Shown: positions 1 to 5,696 of the stretch, one piece after another
Numbering within the stretch: the stretch's first letter is position 1
Layout: the number at the start of each line of letters is the position of its first letter
Assembly: GCA_023436745.1 (NCBI GenBank)
Contig: JAEZHZ010000149.1
Location: 1-6,109, forward strand
Direction: 5' to 3'
Source: Pseudomonadota bacterium
GTDB lineage: Bacteria; Pseudomonadota; Alphaproteobacteria; Rhizobiales; Devosiaceae
DNA: 6,109 nucleotides
Translations under genes and position numbers: made by a program
Notes under the pieces: model-generated
Told to the model about the DNA's origin: nothing
The model's database searches: none
Seen by the model: only the letters and a program-made list of their open reading frames with translations

Positions 1-207
1 ACCCAGAGCGGACCCTGGCGGGTCCGGCGGCCAACGAGGGCCGGTATGCTCATGCCGTCGTCGGGTGACGTTGGGATGACGACGCGGAGACGAGGCTAGT
101 GCAGATTTGACCAGCCGGTCAATTTGCGATGGTGCGCCGCCAAGCGTGCTGGAACCGGGAGCGGGGCGGCAGGCTTCTACAGGAGCGGGGTCGAGGAGGA
201 TGAAGTC
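1..207. other. Upstream region with inverted repeats, no assignable gene
   Basis: No complete gene fits here. Three inverted repeats are visible: 9-26 (7-bp arms CGGACCC/GGGTCCG, loop TGGC), 28-43 (CGGCC/GGCCG, 6-nt loop) and 56-84 (CGTCGTC/GACGACG, 15-nt loop). None is followed by a T run. The left edge might hold the 3' end of a gene: plus frame 3 stays open to a TGA at 66-68, and plus frame 1 to a TAG at 97-99. It might instead hold the 5' end of a divergent gene, since a minus-strand ATG at 53-51 is open to the window edge, but it lacks a Shine-Dalgarno. These options cannot be separated from 50-100 bases. Confidence 0.4.
107..122. promoter_or_regulatory. Perfect inverted repeat TTGACC-N4-GGTCAA, possible operator
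   Basis: TTGACC (107-112) and GGTCAA (117-122) are exact inverse complements around AGCC. The site lies about 85 bases upstream of the metallopeptidase start. A dimeric repressor could bind such a site, and TTGACC also resembles a sigma-70 type -35 box. However, no convincing -10 hexamer is seen 16-18 bases downstream. The regulator is unknown; the operator role is inferred from symmetry and position only. Confidence 0.35.
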
Positions 208-1137
208 ATGAAGTGGCGCGGTCGCCAGCAGAGTTCCAACATTCAGGATCGGCGGGGCCCCAACAGCGGCGGCCTGCGCGGTGGTCTGGGTGGCAGCCAG
301 TTCGGTCGCGGCGGCGGATTGCGTATTCCCATGGGCGGCCGCACGGCCCGTGGCGGGATGGGCGGCCTGCTGGGCATAGTAGTGGTGCTGGGCCTGATCT
401 GGCTGCTGACCGGGACCAACCCGATCGACATGATGACCGGCGGGTCAGGCTCCAGCAGCGCCGTCAGTTCATCGAGCTTCAGGCCGCAGAACGGCAGTTC
501 CGACGAACTGCGGGAGTTCGTTGGCGTGGTGATCCAGGAAACGGAAGATTTGTGGAACGCCGAGTTCGCGGAGATCGGCGAGGATTATCCGGAGCCGACT
601 GTGGTGCTGTTCACGGGCAGGACCAACAGCGGCTGCGGGACGGCGGATGCGAGCACGGGGCCGTTCTATTGTCCGGTCGACGAGCAGGTCTATATCGACC
701 TCGGCTTCTACGACATGCTGCGCGACCAGTTCGGCGCGCCCGGCGACTTCGCGCAGGCCTATGTGCTGGCCCATGAGGTGGGACACCACGTGCAGAACCT
801 GACCGGAGTGCTCGGGGACTTCAACCAGCGCCGCCAGAGCATGAGCGCGGAAGAGGCCAATGCCTATTCGGTCCGGGTGGAACTGCAGGCAGACTGCTAT
901 GCCGGCATCTGGGCGGCCTATGCAGGCCAGGAGGACCTGCTGGAGAACGGCGACATCGAGGAGGCCATCAACGCGGCCATCCAGATCGGCGACGATACGC
1001 TGCAGCGTCGCTCGCAGGGCTTCGTGGTGCCGAAAACCTTCAATCACGGCACTTCCGAACAGCGCAAGACCTGGTTCGAGCGCGGCTATCGCGGTGGCGA
1101 TCCGGGTGTGTGCGATACGTTCTCGGGGAACGTCTGA
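208..1137 (+). CDS. ypfJ: YpfJ-type neutral zinc metallopeptidase, membrane-anchored
   Basis: A 309-residue protein of the neutral zinc metallopeptidase family (YpfJ, Pfam Zn_peptidase). The N-terminus carries the family's usual opening (MKWRGRQQSSNIQDRRG), then a Gly/Arg-rich stretch to about residue 50 and one hydrophobic helix at about 53-70. The remainder is probably periplasmic. The zincin motif HEVGHH is at 189-194 (His189, Glu190, His193), and ELQADC at 225-230 likely supplies the third zinc ligand, Glu225. Cys143, Cys155, Cys230 and Cys302 could pair as disulfides, as expected for an exported domain. The ATG at 208 is preferred over an upstream in-frame TTG at 124 because AGGAGG (194-199) lies 8 bases before it and the conserved N-terminus begins there. 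The stop overlaps the next ATG by one base, so it heads a three-gene operon. The physiological substrate is unknown for the family. Confidence 0.93.
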   Translation: MKWRGRQQSSNIQDRRGPNSGGLRGGLGGSQFGRGGGLRIPMGGRTARGGMGGLLGIVVVLGLIWLLTGTNPIDMMTGGSGSSSAVSSSSFRPQNGSSDELREFVGVVIQETEDLWNAEFAEIGEDYPEPTVVLFTGRTNSGCGTADASTGPFYCPVDEQVYIDLGFYDMLRDQFGAPGDFAQAYVLAHEVGHHVQNLTGVLGDFNQRRQSMSAEEANAYSVRVELQADCYAGIWAAYAGQEDLLENGDIEEAINAAIQIGDDTLQRRSQGFVVPKTFNHGTSEQRKTWFERGYRGGDPGVCDTFSGNV

Positions 1138-1643
1138 TGGCTGACGAGATCGTGGAGATGCGGTTCGAGGACGATGGCGTGTTTCCCAACAGCCGGTTGC
1201 CGCTGCTGCTTTATCGCGGGGCGACTGCGGGAGACGGGCCGGAGCCGCTGGAGGCGCTGTTCGAGAAGAACGGATGGCCACCGCAGTGGCGCGACACCGT
1301 CTTCACCTTCCACCACTATCACTCGCGGAGCCATGAATGCCTCGGCGTCGCACAGGGGCACGCCACGCTGAGATTCGGCGGCCCCGCGGGACAGGAAGTG
1401 CGTGTCGAAGCCGGAGACGTGGTGGTGATCCCGGCCGGGGTGGCGCACCAGAGGGTGGTGGCCAGCACCGATTTCATGGTGGTGGGCGCCTATCCGCCGG
1501 GACAGGACGACTACGATACCCTTCGCGGGCAACCCGCCGACAGGCCGAAGGCGGACGAGAACATCGCGCAGGTGCCGATGCCGGAGAGTGACCCGGTGGA
1601 CGGGCGGGGCGGAAGGCTGGCCGCTGCGTGGAACGCATCGTGA
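1137..1643 (+). CDS. YjlB-like cupin domain protein
   Basis: A 168-residue single-domain cupin resembling Bacillus YjlB. Cupin motif 1 is visible as HHYHSRSHE at 59-67, giving His60/His62, His66 and Glu67 as candidate metal ligands. Motif 2 is GDVVVIPAGVAH at 93-104, with Pro99, Gly101 and His104. The protein is therefore probably a cytosolic metal-binding beta-barrel; whether it is an enzyme or a sensor is not known. The start at ATG 1137 shares its A with the TGA stop of the metallopeptidase gene (TGATG), which implies translational coupling. An in-frame upstream start near 1110 would overlap the previous gene more and is less likely. Its end overlaps the GNAT gene, so the three genes are presumably co-transcribed. 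The functional link between them is unclear. Confidence 0.88.
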   Translation: MADEIVEMRFEDDGVFPNSRLPLLLYRGATAGDGPEPLEALFEKNGWPPQWRDTVFTFHHYHSRSHECLGVAQGHATLRFGGPAGQEVRVEAGDVVVIPAGVAHQRVVASTDFMVVGAYPPGQDDYDTLRGQPADRPKADENIAQVPMPESDPVDGRGGRLAAAWNAS

Positions 1644-2050
1644 GCGGGGTGGCGCTCGAGTACTCGTTCTCACGGCCGGTGCCCGTGGCGGCTCTCAAGT
1701 CACTGCTGGGCCAGGCCGACTGGGCGAGCGGCAGAACAGACGACGAGCTGAGGCAGCTCATGGAGAACACGCCGGTGCAACTGGGCGTCTGGGAGGGAGA
1801 CAGGCTCGTGGGCTATGCCCGGGCCCTGACCGATGGCCGCTTCCGCGCGCTGATCGATGACGTGGTGGTGGACGAAAGGCAGCGGGGGAGCGGCATCGGC
1901 ACGGAGATGATGCGGCGGCTGATCGAGCGGCTTGTGGCCGTGGACCAGGTGTTCCTGCTCGCGAGCGACACCAGCGTCGCCTTCTACAGCAAGCTCGGCT
2001 TCGAACTCACCAGGGCAAACTGCCTCGTGCGGCGCAGACCTGCGGGCTAG
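1628..2050 (+). CDS. GNAT family N-acetyltransferase
   Basis: A small GNAT acetyltransferase (140 residues from GTG 1628), expected to transfer an acetyl group from acetyl-CoA to an amine. The acetyl-CoA loop R-x-x-G-x-G appears as RGSGIG at 86-91, after the typical beta-strand segment DVVVDE. The C-terminal motif FYSKLGF at 119-125 is characteristic of the family. Two GTG starts are possible. GTG 1628 has GGAAGG (1611-1616) 11 bases upstream. GTG 1640 makes a four-base GTGA overlap with the cupin stop and gives 136 residues. I list the first and cannot exclude the second. The acceptor substrate cannot be read from the sequence. The TAG stop shares a CTAG with the stop of the convergent azlD gene. 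Confidence 0.9.
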   Translation: MERIVSGVALEYSFSRPVPVAALKSLLGQADWASGRTDDELRQLMENTPVQLGVWEGDRLVGYARALTDGRFRALIDDVVVDERQRGSGIGTEMMRRLIERLVAVDQVFLLASDTSVAFYSKLGFELTRANCLVRRRPAG

Positions 2051-2352
2051 AGGCCGAAGACGTGCCTTGCGACCATGGCGGTCGCCCAGCCGGCGAGCAG
2101 CATGATCAGGCCCGGATAGCGGAGCGAGACGAGCCCTGCTGCGATCAGGGCGAGCTTTATGTCCCAGCCTTCGATGAAGAAGGCGGGCGCCCACAGCGTG
2201 GTGAGCACCGCTGCCGGCACCGCATTCAGGGCCGCCTGCATGCGCGGGGGAATGGTCTTCATCCGCGTGATGAGGATGTAGCCGCCAATGCGCGTCATGT
2301 AGGTCGCAGCAGCTGCGGCGAGGATGAGCGCCAGCATGGCCATGTGGGTCAT
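2047..2352 (-). CDS. azlD: AzlD family branched-chain amino acid export subunit
   Basis: A 101-residue hydrophobic protein of the AzlD family, the small partner of AzlC in branched-chain amino acid export (the AzlCD/YgaZH type). About four membrane segments are visible, at roughly 5-18, 41-60, 66-78 and 81-97. The first helix is followed by TYMTRIGGY (17-25), matching the family's typical T-x-x-T-R signature. The ATG at 2352-2350 overlaps the azlC TGA by one base (TGATG on the minus strand), implying coupled translation and a stoichiometric complex. The TAG stop (2049-2047) overlaps the stop of the convergent GNAT gene within one CTAG. Substrate is assigned by family only; members differ in preference. 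Confidence 0.9.
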   Translation of the reverse strand: MTHMAMLALILAAAAATYMTRIGGYILITRMKTIPPRMQAALNAVPAAVLTTLWAPAFFIEGWDIKLALIAAGLVSLRYPGLIMLLAGWATAMVARHVFGL

Positions 2353-3065
2353 CAGTGCTGCTCCTGCTCAAGCGCCGCGGTGGTGCCGGCGGGCAGGGGG
2401 AGGGCTACGGCGACGAGAATGCCGACGAGCGCGCCGATGCTGACGTGCCAGGGCGAGCCGACGAGGTAGTAGGCGAGGATCGACCCTGCCATGCTCGCGG
2501 CCACCACGGGATAGAAGCCGGGCCGCTTGCGAAAGCCGATGACGAGGCCGAGGAAATAGATCGGCAGGAGCACGTCGATCGCAAAGGTCTGCGGGTCGCC
2601 CAGCAGGCCCCCGAACCAGGCGCCGAGCACGCTGAAGGCCACCCACTGGACATAAACGACGATGCCGAAGGTGATGTACCAGGTGAAGCTGGTGGACAGC
2701 CCCGCCTCGTGGCGGCGGGCCGTATCGGCATATTGCGGATCGGTCAGCAGGAAGAAGGCGAGGAGCCGCTGCGGCAGGGTGTAGCGACCGAAGATCGGCG
2801 CGACGGCGGCAGAGTACAGCACGTGGCGGAAGTTGACCGCGAGCACCGACAGGACGATGAGCCAGCCCGGCACGTGACTGCCGAACAGCTCGATGCCGAC
2901 GAGCTGGCTGGCGCCGGCGAAGACGGTGGCGCTCATCAACCCGGCGTCGAAGACCGAAAGGCCGTTCTCAACGGCGATGGCGCCGAAGAGAACCGCGAAG
3001 GGGGCTGCGGACACGGCGACGACGAGGCCGCTCCGTATGCCGGCAAGGATATCAGGGCGGGTCAT
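2352..3065 (-). CDS. azlC: AzlC family branched-chain amino acid permease
   Basis: A 237-residue inner-membrane protein of the AzlC/YgaZ family, the large subunit of a branched-chain amino acid exporter. Family landmarks are FAGASQ at 49-54, NFRHVLYS at 78-85 and TDPQYA beginning at 108, embedded among several hydrophobic helices through about residue 225. A short charged tail (EQEQH) ends the protein. The start chosen is ATG 3065-3063. An in-frame TTG at 3077 would add four residues. Neither has a clear Shine-Dalgarno, which is unusual here because most neighbours have one. The ATG is instead overlapped by the TGA of a 23-codon upstream ORF (ATGA), so coupled initiation is possible. It forms an operon with azlD and lies 117 bases downstream of carA on the same strand. 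Confidence 0.92.
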   Translation of the reverse strand: MTRPDILAGIRSGLVVAVSAAPFAVLFGAIAVENGLSVFDAGLMSATVFAGASQLVGIELFGSHVPGWLIVLSVLAVNFRHVLYSAAVAPIFGRYTLPQRLLAFFLLTDPQYADTARRHEAGLSTSFTWYITFGIVVYVQWVAFSVLGAWFGGLLGDPQTFAIDVLLPIYFLGLVIGFRKRPGFYPVVAASMAGSILAYYLVGSPWHVSIGALVGILVAVALPLPAGTTAALEQEQH

Positions 3066-3133
3066 GCCAAGGTCCAAAGGAGTGGATTTGCCCGAGCCGG
3101 CGACTGGTCGACTCGGTGACCCGCAAGGCTCAT
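3062..3133 (-). CDS. Possible 23-residue leader ORF overlapping azlC start
   Basis: On the minus strand an ATG at 3133-3131 opens a 23-codon frame beginning MSLAGHRVDQ and ending NPLLWTLA. Its TGA overlaps the azlC ATG as ATGA (3065-3062). This geometry fits a translationally coupled leader peptide and would compensate for the poor azlC ribosome binding site. It contains four leucines and one valine but no run of branched-chain codons, so classical attenuation is not evident. It has no good Shine-Dalgarno of its own (GTAGTGGCGGC precedes it). It may be a chance ORF. Confidence 0.25.
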   Translation of the reverse strand: MSLAGHRVDQSPARANPLLWTLA

Positions 3134-3153
3134 GCCGCCACTACTAGACCATG

Positions 3154-3178
3154 CCGACCCGGAATGTCACCGGGTCGG
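3154..3178 (-). terminator. GC-rich hairpin after carA, possible terminator
   Basis: A perfect 9-bp inverted repeat (CCGACCCGG at 3154-3162, CCGGGTCGG at 3170-3178) with a 7-nt loop begins four bases beyond the carA stop. Position and stability suggest a transcription terminator or 3'-end stabiliser that separates carA from azlCD. On the minus strand the stem is not followed by a T run, so it is not a canonical intrinsic terminator. Confidence 0.5.
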
Positions 3179-3182
3179 GGGA

Positions 3183-4388
3183 TCAGGCAGCAGTCGGCTT
3201 GTGCTCGGGAAGCGGAGCCATGCCCTTCTGCTCACGGACGTGGTTGAGGAACCGCGTGAACAGATAGTGGCTGTCCTTCGGTCCAGGGCTCGCCTCTGGG
3301 TGGTACTGCACCGAGAAGATCGGCTTGCCGTCGACGGCAAGCCCGGCATTGGACCCATCGAACAGCGAGATGTGGGTCTGGGTCACGCCGGCCGGCAGGC
3401 TTTCCGAATCAACGGCGAAGCCGTGGTTCATCGAGGTGATCTCGACCTTGCCGGTGGTGAGATCCTTGACCGGATGGTTAGCGCCGTGATGGCCCTGGTG
3501 CATCTTGCCGGTCTTGCCGCCAAGGGCGAGGCCGAGCAGCTGGTGGCCGAGGCAGATGCCGAACATCGGCTTGCCGGTTTCCATCAGCTTCTGGATGGTG
3601 GGGACGGCATACTTGCCGGTCGCGGCCGGATCACCGGGGCCGTTGGAAAGGAAGATGCCATCGGGATTGTGGGAGAGAACTTCCTCGGCGGTGGCAGTGG
3701 CCGATACCACGGTGACCTTGGCGCCCTGGTCGGCAAGGCAGCGCAGGATGTTGCGCTTGGCGCCGAAATCGATGGCGACGACGTGGAAGTCGGGCTTGTC
3801 GAGGGTGCCGTAGCCCTTGCCCCAGGTCCAGCCGGTCTGGTCCCAGTGATAGGTCTGGGCGGTGGTGACTTCCTTGGCGAGGTCGAGGCCCTCGAGCCCG
3901 GGGAAGGCGTTGAGCTCGGCCATGATCGAGCCCTCGTCGAACATGCCGGTCGGCTCGTGGGCGATGACCCCGTTGGGCATGCCGTTCTCGCGGATGCGGG
4001 CGGTCAGTGCGCGGGTGTCGACGCCAGCGATGCCGACGATGTTGCGCTTCTTGAGCCAGGCATCGAGCTTTTCGGCGGCGCGATAGTTGGAGGGATTGGT
4101 GATGTCGGCCTTGAGGACGACGCCGCGGACGCCCGACAGGGCGGCCATGTTCACGGTCTCGATATCCTCGTCGTTGGTGCCGACATTGCCGATATGGGGG
4201 AAGGTGAAGGTGATGATCTGCCCGGCATAGGAGGGATCGGTGAGGATCTCCTGGTAGCCGGTCATGGCGGTGTTGAAGCACACTTCGCCGGCAGCGTGGC
4301 CGACGGCGCCGATTCCGCGGCCCTCGAGGCGGGTCCCGTCCGACAGGATCAGAAGTGCGGTCGCGGGGGATTGCTGCCAGCCGGTCAC
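3183..4388 (-). CDS. carA: Carbamoyl-phosphate synthase small (glutaminase) subunit
   Basis: A 401-residue CarA, which hydrolyses glutamine and passes ammonia to CarB for carbamoyl phosphate, the precursor of pyrimidines and arginine. The N-terminal CarA-specific domain includes GEVCFNTAMTGYQEILTDPS at about 34-53. The class I glutamine amidotransferase domain spans roughly 200-385. It shows SNGPGDP (248-254), the nucleophile elbow GICLGH with Cys279, and YHPEASPGP with His363 and Glu365, so the Cys-His-Glu triad is intact. Length is slightly above the roughly 380 residues of E. coli CarA. The start is GTG (4388-4386), supported by TGGAGG (4400-4395) six bases upstream. carB does not follow; the next gene on the strand is azlC. 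A hairpin occupies the 5' leader (4423-4442). Confidence 0.97.
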   Translation of the reverse strand: MTGWQQSPATALLILSDGTRLEGRGIGAVGHAAGEVCFNTAMTGYQEILTDPSYAGQIITFTFPHIGNVGTNDEDIETVNMAALSGVRGVVLKADITNPSNYRAAEKLDAWLKKRNIVGIAGVDTRALTARIRENGMPNGVIAHEPTGMFDEGSIMAELNAFPGLEGLDLAKEVTTAQTYHWDQTGWTWGKGYGTLDKPDFHVVAIDFGAKRNILRCLADQGAKVTVVSATATAEEVLSHNPDGIFLSNGPGDPAATGKYAVPTIQKLMETGKPMFGICLGHQLLGLALGGKTGKMHQGHHGANHPVKDLTTGKVEITSMNHGFAVDSESLPAGVTQTHISLFDGSNAGLAVDGKPIFSVQYHPEASPGPKDSHYLFTRFLNHVREQKGMAPLPEHKPTAA

Positions 4389-4422
4389 GGTGGGCCTCCA
4401 GGGTTTGGGTCGCGCAGTGCGA

Positions 4423-4442
4423 AGGAAAGCTCGTGCTTTCCT
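4423..4442 (-). promoter_or_regulatory. Hairpin in the carA 5' leader
   Basis: An 8-bp perfect inverted repeat (AGGAAAGC at 4423-4430, GCTTTCCT at 4435-4442) with a 4-nt loop lies 34 bases upstream of the carA GTG. If the carA transcript starts upstream of it, this would form a stable stem in the leader. It stops short of the Shine-Dalgarno at 4400-4395 and is not followed by a clean T run, so a mechanism cannot be stated. Confidence 0.4.
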
Positions 4443-4474
4443 GTAACGCGCCCGGGTCGATGTGGTTGAGGCCT

Positions 4475-4486
4475 CCTCTTAAGAGG
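4475..4486. promoter_or_regulatory. 12-bp perfect palindrome CCTCTTAAGAGG
   Basis: CCTCTTAAGAGG is fully self-complementary and sits about midway between the carA and yqeY starts, in a G+C-rich region where TTAA is conspicuous. It could be an operator for a dimeric regulator acting on one or both divergent promoters. No regulator is identified. Confidence 0.35.
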
Positions 4487-4554
4487 CTCGGCCAAGCCGC
4501 GCAAGTGGCGCGATCGGCGTTTCACGCCTATATGGTGCCCGCTCAGGACATGGC

Positions 4555-4572
4555 AAGGAGGTCGAAACGACC
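4555..4572 (+). promoter_or_regulatory. Strong RBS with intervening mini-hairpin before yqeY
   Basis: AAGGAGG (4555-4561) is a near-ideal Shine-Dalgarno but lies 11 bases from the ATG at 4573, longer than the usual 5-9. The spacer contains GGTCGAAACGACC (4560-4572), a 5-bp stem with a 3-nt loop whose 5' arm uses the last two G residues of the Shine-Dalgarno. Folding would shorten the effective spacing or partly mask the site. Confidence 0.5.
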
Positions 4573-5040
4573 ATGCGCGACCAGATCAGCGAAGAGCTCA
4601 AGCAGGCGCTGAAAGCCCGCGACCAGCGGCGGACAGCGACGCTCAGGTCCATCAACGCGGCCATCAAGGACAAGGACATCGCCATCCGCCAGGAGAATCG
4701 CGGACCGGCCACGAACGAGGAAATCCTCGCCATCGTTCAGAAGATGGTGAAGCAGCGCGAAGAGAGCTTCGCGATCTATGCCCAGGCCGGGCGTGCCGAC
4801 CTCGCGACGGTGGAAAAGGAAGAGATCGACATCCTCAACGAGTTCCTGCCCAAGGGGCTCACCGACGAGGAGGTCGACGCGGCCATCCGGGCTGCGATCA
4901 CGGCCAGCGGTGCGGAAGGGCCCAAGGACATGGGCAAGGTAATCGCCCATCTCAAGGCCGAGTACCCCGGGCGGATCGACTTCGGCAAGGCCAGCGGCAA
5001 GGTGCGCGCGGCGCTGGCGGAGGCCTCCGGGCAGGCGTAG
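4573..5040 (+). CDS. yqeY: GatB/YqeY domain-containing protein
   Basis: A 155-residue cytosolic protein of the YqeY family, homologous to the C-terminal tRNA-contacting helical domain of GatB in the Asp/Glu-tRNA amidotransferase. Free-standing members are proposed to act in tRNA-dependent amidation, but this is not firmly proven. The sequence shows the family pattern: an N-terminal amphipathic helical region with LKARDQRRTATLRSINAAIK at 13-32, KQREES at 60-65, the EIDILNEFLP segment at 84-93, and a C-terminal DMGKVIAHL at 119-127 followed by YPGRIDFGKAS. Length is typical for the family. The start is fixed by AAGGAGG upstream. It is divergent from carA, an arrangement I recall from alphaproteobacteria. 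The next gene, an HdeD homologue, begins 86 bases downstream on the same strand. Confidence 0.93.
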   Translation: MRDQISEELKQALKARDQRRTATLRSINAAIKDKDIAIRQENRGPATNEEILAIVQKMVKQREESFAIYAQAGRADLATVEKEEIDILNEFLPKGLTDEEVDAAIRAAITASGAEGPKDMGKVIAHLKAEYPGRIDFGKASGKVRAALAEASGQA

Positions 5041-5050
5041 TTCACTTTCG

Positions 5051-5090
5051 CAGCCGACACGGTGACAATGCCGCCACAGGGTGTAGGCTG
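5051..5090. repeat. Imperfect inverted repeat between yqeY and the HdeD gene
   Basis: CAGCCGACAC (5051-5060) and GTGTAGGCTG (5081-5090) pair at 9 of 10 positions (one G/A mismatch) around a 20-nt loop. It lies in the 86-base gap after the yqeY stop and could be a 3'-end structure or a leader element of the next gene. No T run follows, so a terminator role is only tentative. Confidence 0.35.
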
Positions 5091-5126
5091 GGGCAGCAGG
5101 ACCCGGGCCAGCGAAGGGACATCCAG

Positions 5127-5696
5127 ATGGCTATCTTGGCGCAGAGCATGCGGCGGTATGCCGGAGTAACGGCCCTGCGGGGCCTGCTGATGGTGGTGGC
5201 GGGAATCTACGCTGTCCTGTTCCCCGAAGCGGCGCTGACGGTGCTGGTGCTGGTGGGCGGGATACTGCTCATCATCGATGGCGCCCTGGGCCTGTGGAGC
5301 CTGACATTCGGCGGCGGCGAGAGCGGCAACTACTGGTTCGACGTGGTCGGCAACGCGCTGTCGCTGATCCTCGGGGTGCTGATCCTGATCAGCCCGATGC
5401 TGGCGACCATCTTCACGGTCAGCTTCATGGTGGCGCTGGTCGGCGTCGCGGCGCTGGTGGTGGGGGTGATGCAGATCGTCATCGTGGTGCGCGAGCGCGA
5501 CAACTATGTGCGCATCTGGCCCGTGGTGCTGTCCGGCATTTCCTATGTGCTGCTTGGCCTGCTGTTCCTGTTCTTCCCGATGATCAGCGCTTCGGTGGCG
5601 GTGGTCATCGGCGGGGTGCTGGTGGTGGTGTTCGGCATCGGCCTGCTCGGCTGGGCCTGGCGGCTCTACCGGCGCAGCAAGGAAGTCGAGGTCTAG
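5127..5696 (+). CDS. HdeD family (DUF308) six-helix membrane protein
   Basis: A 189-residue inner-membrane protein with six hydrophobic segments at about 12-32, 36-58, 71-90, 93-120, 131-151 and 155-178, and a short charged C-terminus (RLYRRSKEVEV). The layout of three helix pairs with LFP/LISP/FFP turns after the first helix of each pair (31-33, 87-90, 149-151) matches the HdeD/DUF308 family. E. coli HdeD is linked to acid resistance at high cell density, but most relatives have no tested function. The ATG at 5127 has a moderate AAGGGA (5114-5119) seven bases upstream. The gene may be read with yqeY or from its own promoter in the 86-base gap; no clear promoter was found. Its TAG stop is shared in a CTAG with the convergent gene. 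Confidence 0.88.
   Translation: MAILAQSMRRYAGVTALRGLLMVVAGIYAVLFPEAALTVLVLVGGILLIIDGALGLWSLTFGGGESGNYWFDVVGNALSLILGVLILISPMLATIFTVSFMVALVGVAALVVGVMQIVIVVRERDNYVRIWPVVLSGISYVLLGLLFLFFPMISASVAVVIGGVLVVVFGIGLLGWAWRLYRRSKEVEV

Larger units (their letters stand above)
4389..4572. promoter_or_regulatory. Divergent promoter region between carA and yqeY
   Basis: These 184 bases must carry the promoters of both divergent genes. On the plus strand CTATAT (4528-4533) is the most AT-rich stretch and is a candidate -10 box for the yqeY gene, though no good -35 is spaced from it. On the minus strand GTTACA within 4442-4448 is a weak -10 candidate for carA. Inverted repeats lie at 4423-4442, 4475-4486, 4516-4528 and 4560-4572. 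Transcription start sites cannot be fixed from sequence alone. Confidence 0.55.

Noticed and set aside
124..207. Upstream TTG start for the metallopeptidase
   Set aside because: The extra 28 residues resemble no family member, whereas ATG 208 has a well-placed AGGAGG and begins the conserved N-terminus.
469..1281. Minus-strand open frame of 270 codons opposite the metallopeptidase
   Set aside because: Antisense to conserved catalytic motifs of the zinc peptidase and runs into the cupin gene; no family resemblance.
1700..2371. Minus-strand open frame of 223 codons covering GNAT and azlD
   Set aside because: Overlaps both real genes out of frame; its translation is His/Arg/Pro-rich with no domain.
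3066..3077. TTG start four codons upstream for azlC
   Set aside because: No Shine-Dalgarno supports it, and the ATG at 3065 gives a normal family start; kept only as an alternative.
2355..3119. Plus-strand open frame of 254 codons opposite azlC
   Set aside because: Antisense shadow of azlC; the translation is highly charged and low in complexity, as expected from reverse-reading hydrophobic codons.
3066..3182. Possible tRNA or small RNA between carA and azlC
   Set aside because: Inspected for a cloverleaf and T-loop; only the post-carA hairpin and short weak repeats are present.
3132..4469. Plus-strand open frame of 445 codons opposite carA
   Set aside because: It lies antisense to the unmistakable carA gene; G+C-rich codon bias leaves the opposite frame free of stops. 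The translation is Gly/Asp/Val-rich with no recognisable domain.
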